Source: Solanum dulcamara
Taxonomy: Eukaryota > Streptophyta > Magnoliopsida > Solanales > Solanaceae
Reading direction: 5' to 3'
Length of the DNA stretch: 64,000 nucleotides
Assembly: GCF_947179165.1 (NCBI RefSeq)
Contig: NC_077243.1
Location: forward strand, 33,928,001 to 33,992,000
Shown: piece by piece, positions 45,840 through 57,849 of the stretch
How the letters are laid out: every line of letters begins with the position of its first letter
Numbering within the stretch: position 1 is the first letter of the stretch
Notes under the pieces: model-generated
Databases searched by the model: none
What the model saw: only the letters and a program-made list of their open reading frames with translations
Told to the model about the DNA's origin: nothing
Position numbers and translations under genes: made by a program

Positions 45840-46930
45840 GCCCATATCAGGGGAGCTCTCCCTATCTTGTCCAGCCTGAAGAGAATAAAACTTGTTCTGG
45901 CACTGAATACCACTAAGATCAGATTAAGTACCTTTCTTATTTGGGTGAATAGAAGAAGCAGACCTATCCATCTCCCTACCTCTCCTAGAAGCCACTGGAC
46001 AATACCTCATCTAATATCCAACCTCACCCACACCCATAACACCCATCCTTGCCGACCATCCACTCCCCTAAGTGATTCTTACCATATTTTTGACAAGTGG
46101 GGAAGGGAGTTTATTCTTGTTGAACTTAGGCACCGAATCACTAGCAAAAGATGAACCACTATCGGTCAAAGCCCTCTTAGTCTCCCTATCACTCTCCTTA
46201 AGCTTCTCTTCCTCTATTTGTTTGGCATGTGTCATCAACCTTGAGATATCCATCTCCTTGATCAACATGGTTATTCTACATTCTTTAACCACTAAGTCCG
46301 AGATAACCAAAACAAATTTTCTCATACGAGATCTAATGTCGACAACCATGAACGTAGTATACTTAATTAGGTAAAATTCAAAGCATACTCCCTCACACTC
46401 AGACTTTCTTGCTTCAAATTTATGAACTCTTGAACCTTAGCTTCTCTCAACTCAAGGGGAAAGAATCTATCTAGAAAAGCACCCTTGAAGCCTTCCTAAT
46501 TTAAAGGACCCATATATCTAGCTCTCACTCCTTTCCATTGGTCGAACCATATTTATGCCAGTCCTTTCAATTGGTAAGCGCCTAAGTCCATCTTCTCAAT
46601 CGAGGTAACTCCCATGATGTCCATAATCTTAGAAGTACCCTTGATGAATTCTTATGGATCCTTATCCATCTTAGAACAATGGAACTCTGTAGGATTCATC
46701 CTTGTAAAGTCACACACCCTACTAGCCATCGTACTCATATTTGGGTTTATGATAGCAACCACCTCACTGTTGGATTGTGCCACCACAGCTTGGGCAAGCA
46801 CTTGAAAAGCCAATCTAAACTTGGCGTGAGAGACTTGCTTGGTTAAGGGATCATTGGGAGCTTGTGGAGCCTTTTTCTTCTCATTCATATTAGCATTCCT
46901 TCGAACGTAAACTCTATGTAGATGCATCAT
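45840..46930 (-). pseudogene. Gag and protease start of the gag-only element
   Basis: Begins at ATG 46930 (MMHLHRVYVRRNANMNEKKK), with FTRMNPTEFHCSKMDKDP at about 46652-46715. Past a stop the frame reads AYQLKG...WFDQWK and PLELREAKVQEFINLKQ. 46068-46349 has DLVVKECRITMLIKEMDISR and LMTHAKQIEEEKLKESDRE. A zinc-knuckle remnant KDGCYGCG follows near 46040, then FYSLQAGQDRE and PDMGIGML, the usual approach to protease, after which coding ends. At least three stops disrupt it. The product would be the particle protein. Confidence 0.75.
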
Positions 46931-47122
46931 TCTGTAATCGCCAAGAAAAAAAGTTAGAAAGAAAACCTTATGTGACTCAACTCTATCGCATGACTTAAGA
47001 GTGATGAAATAACAGAAGTTTCCTAAACAACTCAAAGCCTCTCATTCATAAATATGACATGCTACCATGAGCAAGACTATACTCGATGCGGTATGTCAGA
47101 CACCCTAAGATACTTGAAATCT

Positions 47123-47139
47123 GTGCCCTAATATCAAGT
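47123..47139 (-). other. Degenerate tRNA-Met primer-binding site
   Basis: On the minus strand the LTR end is followed by CTTGATATTAGGGCAC, close to the TTGGTATCAGAGC site complementary to initiator tRNA-Met used by many plant LTR elements. Confidence 0.65.
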
Positions 47140-47140
47140 T

Positions 47141-50100
47141 TTTCATGACTTAATCTAGGCCCTAGGTGTGACACAACAGTTAGGATCCCGAAGGACTCAA
47201 ACCAAGCATTTTAACAAACATAGCATAACAATTACAAGCATGAAATATAAAATAACTTAAACTGCGGAAAAGTCTCAATATAATGAATCTCTAAATTAGG
47301 AGAAATCAATTAGAAATGCCAAATGACTTAAACATACTCATATAGTCTAGACATGCATTTACTAACTTTAGATGAGGCATATGATAAACTCCTAACTCAC
47401 CAACATAATAAAAGAACATTAGGATGAGAATAGGGAAATAATGTGACGAGTTCGCTCTAGAATGATGTCGACTCACCAAAAGCTAACTTTGAGTAGATCA
47501 CCAATTAGACATATGTGAGAGGATGAGAGTCAGACCCTATATTATGAGACAATGATGACAAAGTATGCTTCAGTTCATGTAATGTACAAATTATGGAGAA
47601 TATGCAATGCATTTCATAAGTCATGATAATATAATGGCCAAGCTAAACATAGTTAAAAACCTTTAAAACATCATGGAAAACATAACACATGGTCCATGAA
47701 AACATGTAAGAAAATCATAAGTCAAAACGTAACATAGTGAGAGAATAAGCCATAGTGAGAGTTATAAGTCTTTGTGAGAGATATTGTTAACCGACAAAAA
47801 CTATGTGAGCTATAACATGGAGTCTAATGTTTGACTCACACATCGAAAAGAGAGGGTGATCCATACTTGCCAAGGCAAGAACCGTCAATAGCATAAGTTG
47901 ATACACTAAGATACTTAAAAAATAAAGCCTCTACTAATGGGTGACCCATCCTAAGGAATTAAGCCTCTACTAACGGGTGATCCTTCTTCCTACGGTGGCA
48001 CATAGTTATGGGATAATGAGATTGCTACTAACGGTTTCATGCCTTTATTGATGGGTGTGACTCTATCCTAGGGTCCTCTCAGTTCTAAGTATACTCTCAA
48101 AGTAATACATAAATTATTTCTCATAAAATAGTCATTAGGAAAGGCATAATAGATACCAATCCACTGTCATGCCCCGAGAGAGTACCCTAGGTGTGGCCAG
48201 CACTCAGAAACCATCTCTGGCTTCTAAGAGAAACCACTTGGTCTCCTCACTCATTCTTTCATCAGTGGAAGACTTAAGTGAAAATAAGAATACTTATGTG
48301 GGCTCTCCATCATCAATATCAAACGAAAGAAATAATCCTTAGAAAAAATAGTTTCAAAGGAGAACTACTCCAATTACATCGTCGAACTATGTCTATGAAG
48401 CCTCTAACACTATCATACAATTCCAATGACATGTCTATGTCTACCTCAAAAGAAACATAATACTCAAAAATAATAAAAGGATAAAGAGTTCCTACGAATA
48501 CAAGAAGAACTCACCAAATAGATGGAAGATAATGATGTTCAACGATGCGTCTGTTGAGGATCTATAACACCTATATTTGCATCATAAAATAATGCAGGTC
48601 GAATGACATCAGTACATGTACAAGTATGTAAAATGGCAGGAAAGTAAGGACATATATCAAGAAACTCCTCTCAGGAAGACTCGTCTCAGAACTCAACATC
48701 ATCTCAACATCAATATGTAATGCAAGATTAAAAATAATAATAATAAGAAATGCTTACTCAGTTGGGAGTTTCTCTAACCGAAAACCATCACTTATAATCT
48801 AGTGATGATACAACGAAGCGATGTCGTTATTACATCCATCCAATACCTTGCTAGGGTAAAGGACATCACCATCTTGGATCCAATTATTGAAGTCCTCTTT
48901 TTGGGACCTAAGAGGTATAGCCTCCATCCTATGTTGGCTATGTAATTATGAGGTTTGAGTCAATTAAACTCTTACTCAACTCGGTGCTCAATACTACTTC
49001 CAAAATATGTGCTCATATTAACATCATCATCTAGTCTTATTGGAAAAACATCAAACTAATCTTATTACCTCTTCATCAATCATTACACTTCAATACATTA
49101 TTTACATCTCATCAAAATATCATTTACTCAAATTCATTTAAACTCAATTCTAATGATCTTTCAAAACTCAATAAAATACATATATAGTATTAATTCAAAT
49201 CACTCTTTTTATCAATAAATATTAAAAACCAACATCTTTACTCAAAAGCCGTGTAAAAATACTCATAAACTTCAAATTAATTAGGGTTCATGGAAAAGTA
49301 GCCATGAACAATAATTTTAATAATATGAGAGATAAAAATAATAATAATATCAATGCATAAATATATCTAACTCAATAGAAGAAAAATTAATTCATTTATA
49401 ATTCAATATTTGAGTAAAACTCAACTATAACTCAATTACGATGAATTTAAATATTGGGCGAATGGACAAACTCAATCTAATGCTATGAATATCCTTACAT
49501 ATCTGGAATTTGAAGCTTTACTACAAATTGAGGAAATCAATGACCACTCTTGAACCCCTAGCCTTTTCTCCCCATCGGAGTATTTTGTGTACTACCCAGA
49601 GTATAATAATCGCCGGAATAGTTTTTCTACACTACTAAAAACTAAAACTATATTTGAGAATGAGTAAAGAAGTGTATAGAGAGAATAGTTGCTTGAGAAA
49701 GCTTGATGAATAAAATGAGGAAATAAGGTGGATATTTATAGGTGTGGAGGAGAGACCTAACAATAATTTTTTTTTACAAAGTATGATGTTGAAAATTCAA
49801 TGGAGGATTGTGATCTCATGATGTCAAATGAAGAACTATTGATGTCATAGGTGATGTCAAATGGATCTAGATCTTTCAATAATTGGTGAGATGAACCTTC
49901 TTTTAACGTAATACCCTTTTTTGGAGCTGTGTTTGAATAAGATAATTTCATAATTAGGATTTGATGTCTTATATGAATTGTAGATCTAGAAGTATATTTT
50001 TATGTTGCTTAAGAATCAACTGATTTGGAGCATCCTACTGTGAGATATGATTTTTCTTCTACAAATACTCCATTTCGTCACTACATCATGTCTTGCCAAA

Positions 50101-51404
50101 ATTAATTTGTTTGACGTACGTATCCTCCGAATCTTAAGATATGGTTTTCATGAAAGTTGTAGGTAATGCCGTTAAGGTCATTTATAAATTTTAATCACCT
50201 AATTTGGACTTCTCTATGAAAAGTAATACCCAAAATATAGAAGTAATATCATTTTTATCGATAATTGAAATACTACATACAATGTTTTAGGGGGTGTTAC
50301 ATCCACATAAGAAAATACAACATAAGAATAGATCCTTAAAGTCTTGATTCATACAAGCATGAGAAAACCTTTCACCTTGATGAATCTGTAGGTAGGTGAG
50401 AAAAATGTTCATCCTTACATTAATGTGTTATAAATCCATTCACAACCATTTATACTTACTTGAAACATCCTTGAAAACATAATTCATTACTTTCATAAAT
50501 TCTTCATCAAATCCATGATCAAATTCCCTAAATTCATACTTAAAAATAGAATAATGCATGGATCCATGTAAAATCAATTGAAAAATGAAATTAAACTTGA
50601 ACCATGCATAATTAAATCATTGACATTGAAGTAAATCATAATTGAACTGACTCAATGCAATTTTATCAAAACTGGTTAGAAAATAATTCATAAGAAGGAT
50701 AATTGAGAAAATCTTTGGGACTCCATGGATAAATCGGATCCATGGATGAATTTCCACATACCTCGATGATCCTTAGCTATTAAATTAAAAAAGGAAACTT
50801 GAGCTCTTGAAACCCTAGATTGATGGAGAAGAAAACCTTGAGAGAAAAATCCTTGTGAACCTTAGAGTATTTTAGGTGAATAAGAGAATGGGGGAAATTT
50901 AAAGGGTTTGAATATTTATAGTTTATGGGAAAAGGCCTAAAAATTCCCAATTATTAATTAAAACAATGAAAAATCCAAAACACCACATAAAACCTTGCGG
51001 AGGACACTTTACGGGCACCCTTTACGGTCTATGAAGATCACTACAGATCGTCTGGGCATCCGTAGGATTGAAGGGGAACAAGGGTTAGGTGAGGGGGCTT
51101 GAAGGAGGGTTTATACAGGTCGTGAAGGCTTTTACAGGTCCTAGACCCTGTCGTGGCCCTCAATTTGCATTATATCTTCCACATTCCCATTCATAGGACT
51201 CTTTTATGGGTCGTGTTTCCTTTTATGATTAGTATGGGGGTCTGTATCACACTAATCACATGATCCCTTTATTATACCACTTCCATGATCCCTTTCCATG
51301 GGTCGTGGTGTTTCCTACGGCCCGTGAAGGGCCTCATGGAAGTCCAAAAGCTGTAAATTTTTGAGTCTTTTTTTAATCAACTTTCCCACTTCTGGGGTCT
51401 TACA
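47141..51404 (-). repeat. 5' LTR of the gag-only element, with a nested solo LTR
   Basis: Starts TGTAAGACCCCAGAAGTGGG on the minus strand at 51404 and runs to 47141, where the end reads AGTCATGAAA instead of GTGACA. Without the insert at 48165-50301 it is about 2.1 kb. Blocks such as CCTACGGTGGCACATAG recur in the other LTR copy. Confidence 0.8.
48165..50301 (-). mobile_element. Solo LTR, TSD TCCAC
   Basis: On the minus strand it begins TGTAACACCCCCTAAAACAT and ends GGCATGACA, 2137 bp, flanked by TCCAC at 48160-48164 and 50302-50306. The sister LTR at about 43960 has one uninterrupted copy of the site. The TGTAACACCCC start is typical of chromovirus LTRs. No coding sequence. Confidence 0.9.
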
Positions 51405-51693
51405 TGATGTCTTTCTTCTAGACATTGAGACACCTTATTCATTAGTTATTATTTTCTACTCTTAGATTGTTTTAGTTAGAGTTTTAGTATGATGACTTTT
51501 GGATTCCAGAATGTATTAGTTGACTTCTGCTATTATTTATTTATTTATTTATATTTTGATACTTCAATTATATTTTTTTTACTTATATAACCTATTTAAA
51601 TACTTAGGAATTGCATGAGTTACATATTAAGTAATTAGTTTGCCCATAGAGGGGTTGGTGTGGGTACCAGCTATTGCGCTTTCGGTTATAACA
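51405..51693 (+). repeat. Element C 5' LTR, piece 5 (end)
   Basis: Continues the match to the 3' LTR (about 57597-57668: GACACCTTATTCATTAGTTA, CTACTCTTAGATTGTTTTAG) and then runs to ATAACA at 51693, directly before the primer-binding site. TTTATTTATTTATTTA lies at about 51535. Confidence 0.65.
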
Positions 51694-51696
51694 AGG

Positions 51697-51718
51697 TTGG
51701 TGTCAAAATTCTAGGTTT
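51697..51718 (+). other. Degenerate primer-binding site of element C
   Basis: TTGGTGTCAAAATTCTAGGT resembles TTGGTATCAGAGCCTAGGT, the tRNA-Met site with its usual following bases, three nucleotides after the LTR end. Confidence 0.55.
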
Positions 51719-51910
51719 GTCCATAACCTCATACGAAGACATGTCTAGTAGAGTCTTACAAAATGGTACTAAGATGTCTATACCGCTCTTTGAGAGGTTA
51801 CAAGACACTAGGAAAACCACTTCTTTCTTGACTTTGTGCTATTAATTGATTTTAATTAGTATCTGATTAAGCAAATTAGTATTTAACTATTTCACCCTTT
51901 TCTCTCATTG

Positions 51911-54900
51911 ATGGTGAGAACACATTCAGGTGAAGCGAGAGATAAGGTTCCCGATCCTGTCGATATTCATGACTCATAGTAAAGGATGGGTTAGAGGTGG
52001 TGTTAGAGGCAAGAGGAGAGCAACAATCCTGTAGAGGCTAGAGATCTAGTTTATGAACAACTACAAGTTAGGACTCGGTCCTTTCCACCCCTAGAGGCTC
52101 TTGAGATCATAAGGTTTGTTAAGGGTATGAATGTGGGACTTTATCTTATAGCTTTACAAATAGTATCTTCTGGTAAAATATTTTAGAAGGTGGTTGAGCA
52201 TGTTAAGAATGTAGAGGGAGTGAAGCAAAAATTTATGCTAAGTCTATAGACAAGAAGGCCCAAAAGGGTGGTAGCATCGGTGGATATTTTTCAAAGGTAC
52301 TAGTTTCTCAGAGGTATTCTAGATGTCCTGTTTAGTCTGTTATGCATATATCATCTTGGGGTCCATTTACGGTCAGTCACCAGCCATTAGGATCGAGGGG
52401 ATATTCCACCTCTTTTACTTTAATGTAAAGGTCAAATTTGGACCGAGTATGCTATGAGTATGGTCTACTAGGGCACATTTGTAAGTGGTGTGCTACACTT
52501 AGATAGACTTGAAGGTAGCTCAGCATCAACATAATTCTCAAGCTATAGTTTCATCATGTAGAAGAGGGAGGTTGTTTAGCAGAGATCACCCTTAACTTGG
52601 GTAGGGTGGCCACACAACAGGTAGAGATGGTGGTCATCTAGGTAGAGGTAGTACTCATCCCAACAGAGGCGACTCACAGATAGGATATATGACTCATTTC
52701 TATGCATTCCCATGTAGACTTGAGACATAGGCATCTCACACAATGATTAGAGTTACCACTCTTATTTATGACCAGATGGTTACATTTTTTTTTATCCTAG
52801 TTCTACCTTTTCTTATGTGTCTACTTATTTTTTATTAATCTGGTCATGATTTGTGAGTCTTGATGTTTATGTTCATGTTTCTACTTTCGTGGGAAATTTT
52901 GTGATTGTTGATAAAGTCTACCATTCCTATGTGGTGACTTTTATGAGTTATAAGACTAGGGTGAATTTAGTAATTCTTGACATGGTAGATTTTGATGTCA
53001 TCTTGGAGAAGGGATGTTTGTATTCTTTCTTCTAAAAATATCTTATCTTATATTCGTATTAAGAAGTTAGTGGAGAAGGGATGCTTGGTAGTTTTGGCAC
53101 ATCTCTAATATACTAGTGTAGAGGTTCCTTCTATTCGATCAGTTCTAGATTCGTGCAATTTCTTAGAGGTGTTTTCTATAAATTTAAATGACACACCAGA
53201 TCAAGATATTAATTTTGCAGTTGAATTAGACCTGGGGACTCATTCTATTTCTATTCAGCCATATCGAATGTCACTGATTGAGTTGTGGGAGTTACATATT
53301 CAGTTGCAAGATTTTCTCAATAAGGGATTTATTCATCTGAGTGCATCACCATAGGGTTCGTTCTTATTTGTAAAAAAAGTATAAAAGTATGCATATGTGT
53401 ATTGAGTACATTCAGCAAAATGAGGTCACTATTTAGAATAAGTATCTTCTTTCTTGCATAGATGATTTGTTTGATCAGTTGCAGTGTGCATCAACCTTTT
53501 CAAAGATTGACTTGAGATCTAGGTATCATTACCTAAATATTTGAGCTGAAGGTATTCCTAAGACAACTTTCTAAATCAGGTATGGGCACTATGAATTTTT
53601 GGTTATATATTTATGGTTTACTAATACTCATACAACCTTTATAAGCTTGATGAATAATGTTTTATAATTATCTCTAGATTTTTTTATTATTGTGTTCATT
53701 AATCACATCCTAGTGAATTCTAAGAGTAAGAAGGAACATGATAATCAACTCAAAATTGTATTGGGATTGCTGAAAGAGAAGCAGTGGTATGCTAAAATTT
53801 CTAAATGTGAATTTAGGCCTGCTTTTATGTTCTTTTTGGGGCATGTAGTTTCTAAAAAAATAGGTTATGTTTGATCCGCAGAAGGTGATAGAAATTAAGA
53901 ATTGGGTTACGCCCATTTCGGTATCAAAATTTTATAGTTTTGTAGGATTAACCAGTTATTACCGCTGATTCTTGAAAGGATTTGCTTCTATTACTTCTAA
54001 ATTGACTCATCTACCTAAGAAGGAGGTTCTATTTCAGTGATGCGATGAATGTGAGGAAAGCTTCCAAGAGCTCAATACTTTTCAGACCACAACACCTATT
54101 ATAGATCTACATGTGGAAGGTAAAGACTTTGTTGTTTACCCTGACACTTTATGTTATGGTTTGGGTGCTGCTTTAATGTAGAATAAGCAAGTCATTTCAT
54201 ACGCCTCTATATAGTTACAGGTTTATGAGGAGAACTATCCCACTCATGGCTTAGAGTAGGCAGTTATGGTATTTTCTCTAAAAAATTAGAGGCATTATCT
54301 CTATGGTTTTCTCTATGAGGTATTCACTGATCACCATAGCCTTTAACATGTGTTCACTCAGATGGGTCTAAATTTGAGGAAGCGGAGATGGATGGAGTTT
54401 TTTAAAGATTATGATATGACCATTCTATATAATCCGGACAAGGTAAATATGTTAGCTGATGCATTGAGCATGAAGTTTGAGAGCATGGGTATCTTGGCTT
54501 ATTTTGAGGTTACAAGATGTCTGTTGCCTAGAGAGCTTCGAACTCTAGCTAACAATTTTATGGGACTTGATTTGTCCAATTTAAGTAGGATTTTGGCTTG
54601 TGTAGAGGCAAGATCTTCATTTCTAGATCAAACTAAGATAGATAGTTTGAGGATGCTAAGTTTAGCAAGATTCGTGATAAGATTTTGTAAGGAGGAGCTA
54701 AAGAAATAGTGATAGATGGTGAGGGTGTTCTGAGGACCAAAGTACATGTGTATGTGCCCCGTGTTGATGATCTGATCAAGACTTTTTTGACTGAATCTCA
54801 CAGCTCAAGATATTCTATATATCCTAGAGCCACCAAGAGGTATGGTGACTTAAGGTAGAATTTATGGTGGGGTCAGACAAAATGAGATATTATAAAGTTA

Positions 54901-55904
54901 ATTGTGCTATGTTTGAATTACCAGCAGGTAAAGTATGAGAAATAAAAGAGAGGTAAGCTATAAAAGATGCCATTCCTGAATTAAAGTGGGAGTGGATAGG
55001 TATGGATTTTGTGTTTGGTCTTTCTAAGATCTTGGGTAAGTTTGATTCTATATGAGTGATTGTGGCCAAGTTGACTAAGTTTGGACACTTTATACTAGTT
55101 TAGGTGACCTAAAATACAGCCCAAATCTATTTTTGGGAGATTGTTTGGTTGCATGGAGTCCTAGTTTTTATTATTTCTAAAAGAGATACACAGTTTACGT
55201 CTACTTTTCGAGGACCTTGTAGGCTGAATTAGGAACAAGGCTGGACTTGAATATAACTTTTCACCCTCATACCTATGTTCAGTATGAGTTCACTATTTAA
55301 GTTTTAAAGGACATGCTTCGCACGTCTATGATAGACTTTTGTGGTCATTGAGACCAATTGTTTCCATTGACTGAGTTTGCTTATAATTATAGTTATCACT
55401 CTAACATTAATATGGATCCATATGAGGTGTGTATGGGAGAAGGTGTAAATCTCCCATTGGTTGGGTTGGTGCATTTTAGGTGAGGTCATGGGGTATTGAT
55501 CTTCTGAGATAATCCTTCAAGACGGTCAAGATGATTCAAAATAAGCTTTTGGCAGCTCAGACCAAACAAAAAGAATATGGACACTGGAAGGTTAGAGATA
55601 TGTAGTTCATGGTAAGAGAGAAAATTCTGCTCAATGTTTTATCCATGAAGGATGTGATGAGATTTGAGAAGCGAGGTAAGTTGAGTCCATGATTATTGGT
55701 CCATTCAAGATCATTAAATGTGTGGATGAGGTAGCCTATGAATTGGATTTACTTATAGGTTTGTCAGGTGTTTACCCAGTGTTTCATGTGTACATGCTGA
55801 ATAAGTTCCATGGTTATAAAAATTATATCATTCAGTGGGATTTTGTATTATTTGATAAGAGTTTTTCTGATGAGAACCCTAGTGACGACTTTTCCAAGGC
55901 TTAG
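51911..55904 (+). pseudogene. Element C gag-pol (Del/Tekay-like Ty3/gypsy), heavily degraded
   Basis: Gag starts at ATG 51911 (MVRTHSGEARDKVPDP), as in plant chromoviruses. Protease C-terminal part at 52853-53035 (VNLVILDMVDFDVILEKG). RT N-terminal block at 53169-53354 (SISIQPYRMSLIELWELHIQ, LQDFLNKGFIHLSASP), RT C-terminal block at 53692-53874 (HILVNSKSKKEHDNQLKIVL, KISKCEF). RNase H end at 54350-54480 (RKRRWMEFFKDYDMTILYNP, MLADALS). Integrase from about 54710 with remnants such as LKWEWIGMDFVFGLSK, and its C-terminus at 55689-55904 (GPFKIIKCVDEVAYELDL, VYPVFHVYMLNKF). No chromodomain was recognised. Dozens of stops and frame changes; this is the oldest coding remnant here. Confidence 0.8.
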
Positions 55905-56939
55905 AGGTTTTTCTCTCTTGAGGTGAGTGATTTTCTTTCATCCTTTCCATTTGTAATTTGATTTTCTCCTAGAATCAAAGGGTATTATCTCATGGGAATT
56001 GAATAGGTTTGAACCCTAGAGTTATTATTTTTATGGGACAATATGTGGTGGAATATAATTAAGCATGATTTTCAATTCTAGACTATTCAAGTCTGCCTTC
56101 TAGCATGGAATTATGAATATGACCTTTAACTATGATATTAAGGAACCTAAAAGCTCCATAAAATAGGTTATTTAACCATATGAATGGTTCAATAGTGGTT
56201 AATGAGGGTGAAACTCCATGAATAAGATTGGTATGATAGTGGAACCCTCTAGTTTGATGAAATAACTTTAACATAAATAGTTAGACCTTTGAAAAAGGTA
56301 GAATTAGGTGGGTTTGAATACCCGAGAACATCATTTGAGGAAGTAGATTATTAAAGTGTCATTATATTTTATTTGTCTTAGACTTAAAGCATTCTGAAGC
56401 TATAAGAAAATGGAAGGCTTCAGTGATTTAGTTTGCTTGTTTCCAAATCTTCGGTTGAGGTGGTTACGATTTACTTGGAGTTAGACTTATCTTAGTTTCT
56501 GATATATAATATGAGTTATATGCTTAATGAGTAATCCTAAGAGGTGACTAGAGAGGCTAGCATACAGTGATATATGGAAACAGTGAGAATATATTTACTA
56601 TTCTGATAATGAGTGTCTCGAGTTTGATGCTGAGTGTCTCGAGTTTGATGTAATAGTATGAATGAGAAATTATGTGTGTGTGGTTGGATCAAGTACCATG
56701 CCAGTACATGGACCCCTAGGATCCCCTACAGGTCATGAGTAGATGAGAAAGATTAAGACCCTTTAGTATGTGTGGCCTGCGCGACACTCGACGTTAACAC
56801 TCCCAAATCTGGAAATCCTACCCATAGTTTTCATGATAATTGGCGGTGAAAGTATACAAAGATAGTGATGCTTCCATCGCTTAGATTTAGGGCGATAGGG
56901 CGCACCACAGATATGATAAGAAGCACCCCTCAATCTAAA
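55905..56939. other. Downstream region of element C, LTR boundary not resolved
   Basis: Lies between the integrase end and the part of the 3' LTR that can be aligned to the 5' pieces. It probably contains the polypurine tract and LTR start. An 18-bp direct repeat GAGTGTCTCGAGTTTGAT occurs twice at about 56610-56650. Confidence 0.4.
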
Positions 56940-57668
56940 GATAAGAGTGAGACTTATGATTTTTGAGAGAGTGGAAAAATGACTAGAAAGGTTATAGAGA
57001 TTATACAATTGCATCGCCAGGATGGATATAATTTTTATGATTCTATTGACTTGTTGTATTTCTCACAAGCATGTTATGATTGATTTTGATTTTTTGTTGT
57101 TTGCTCAATGCTTATTAATTGACATGCTAGTTAGGTCTAGTATAAATAGAGGAAATATGCTTTAAAGGAGTATAGTTCTATATTCACATAAATGTATATA
57201 CGCTTATATCCTCTGAGTGTTTATTTGGTGGTAGAGTACTTGTGAATCATTCACTGAGTAGTGATTGTGATAAGCTAAAATAATGATGTGTAGTTATAAT
57301 TATACACATACAAATATGTTAGTGATTTATGATGATTCCCATGACATGTGACTTATTGGGTTTGCTATGTAAAATGAACCTTTCTTCTTTCTTTATGACT
57401 CTGATAATATATTTATTACTAATCTTAGTTGGCCTATGAGACTACTAGTACATAGTATTTGTACGTGTTCCATTCATGCAATTTTTTGAGTGTATATTAT
57501 GATGTAGAGTTGTCCACGTATTTTTGTATTTAGCTATGTTGCATTAAGATCTGAGGGTGAGTTATTTCCATCCAGGGTACCGTAGATCTTTCTCATTTTT
57601 GATGTATTTATTTTAGACGTTTAGACACCTTATTATTAGTTGCTACTCTTAGATAATTTTAATTAGAC
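56940..57668 (+). repeat. Element C 3' LTR (alignable part)
   Basis: This uninterrupted copy aligns in order with all five 5' LTR pieces and gives the empty sites for four insertions. The match ends at TTTTAATTAGAC (57668), after which the two copies diverge, so the 3' end is truncated. Confidence 0.7.
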
Positions 57669-57798
57669 AAAATAGACTAGCGACCAAGATAAACTAGCCG
57701 TTGAGTACATTTTATTTATCATAGCCTTGCACCTCTACATCGTCAGGTGATATTGCAGATGGAAAAATAGCATTCGGATCAAGGCACTTGACATTATA

Positions 57799-57827
57799 TG
57801 CGCGCGCGCACACATATATATATATAT
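57799..57827. repeat. (CG)n(CA)n(TA)n compound microsatellite
   Basis: GCGCGCGCGCACACATATATATATATAT, an alternating purine-pyrimidine run. Confidence 0.95.
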
Positions 57828-57849
57828 CTTACATGTAGCCCTTTACATT

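Larger units (their letters stand above)
42939..51404 (-). mobile_element. Gag-only LTR retrotransposon (chromovirus-type LTRs), minus strand
   Basis: Two minus-oriented LTRs (47141-51404 as 5', 42939-45530 as 3') flank a 1.6-kb interior. They start TGTAAGA(C/T)CC and end near TCGTGACA. Outer flanks are TAATG (42934-42938) and TGATG (51405-51409), a 5-bp duplication with one mismatch; the empty site is visible at 57596. The interior has a PBS, gag with a CYGCG zinc-knuckle remnant and the first residues of protease, and then goes straight to a polypurine tract (rc of 45531-45546). RT, RNase H and integrase are absent. The element therefore needed an autonomous partner. Confidence 0.85.

Noticed and set aside
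42939..51404. Two independent solo LTRs instead of one element
   Set aside because: The PBS, gag and polypurine tract lie between them in correct order, and the outer flanks form a 5-bp duplication with one mismatch that fits the empty site.
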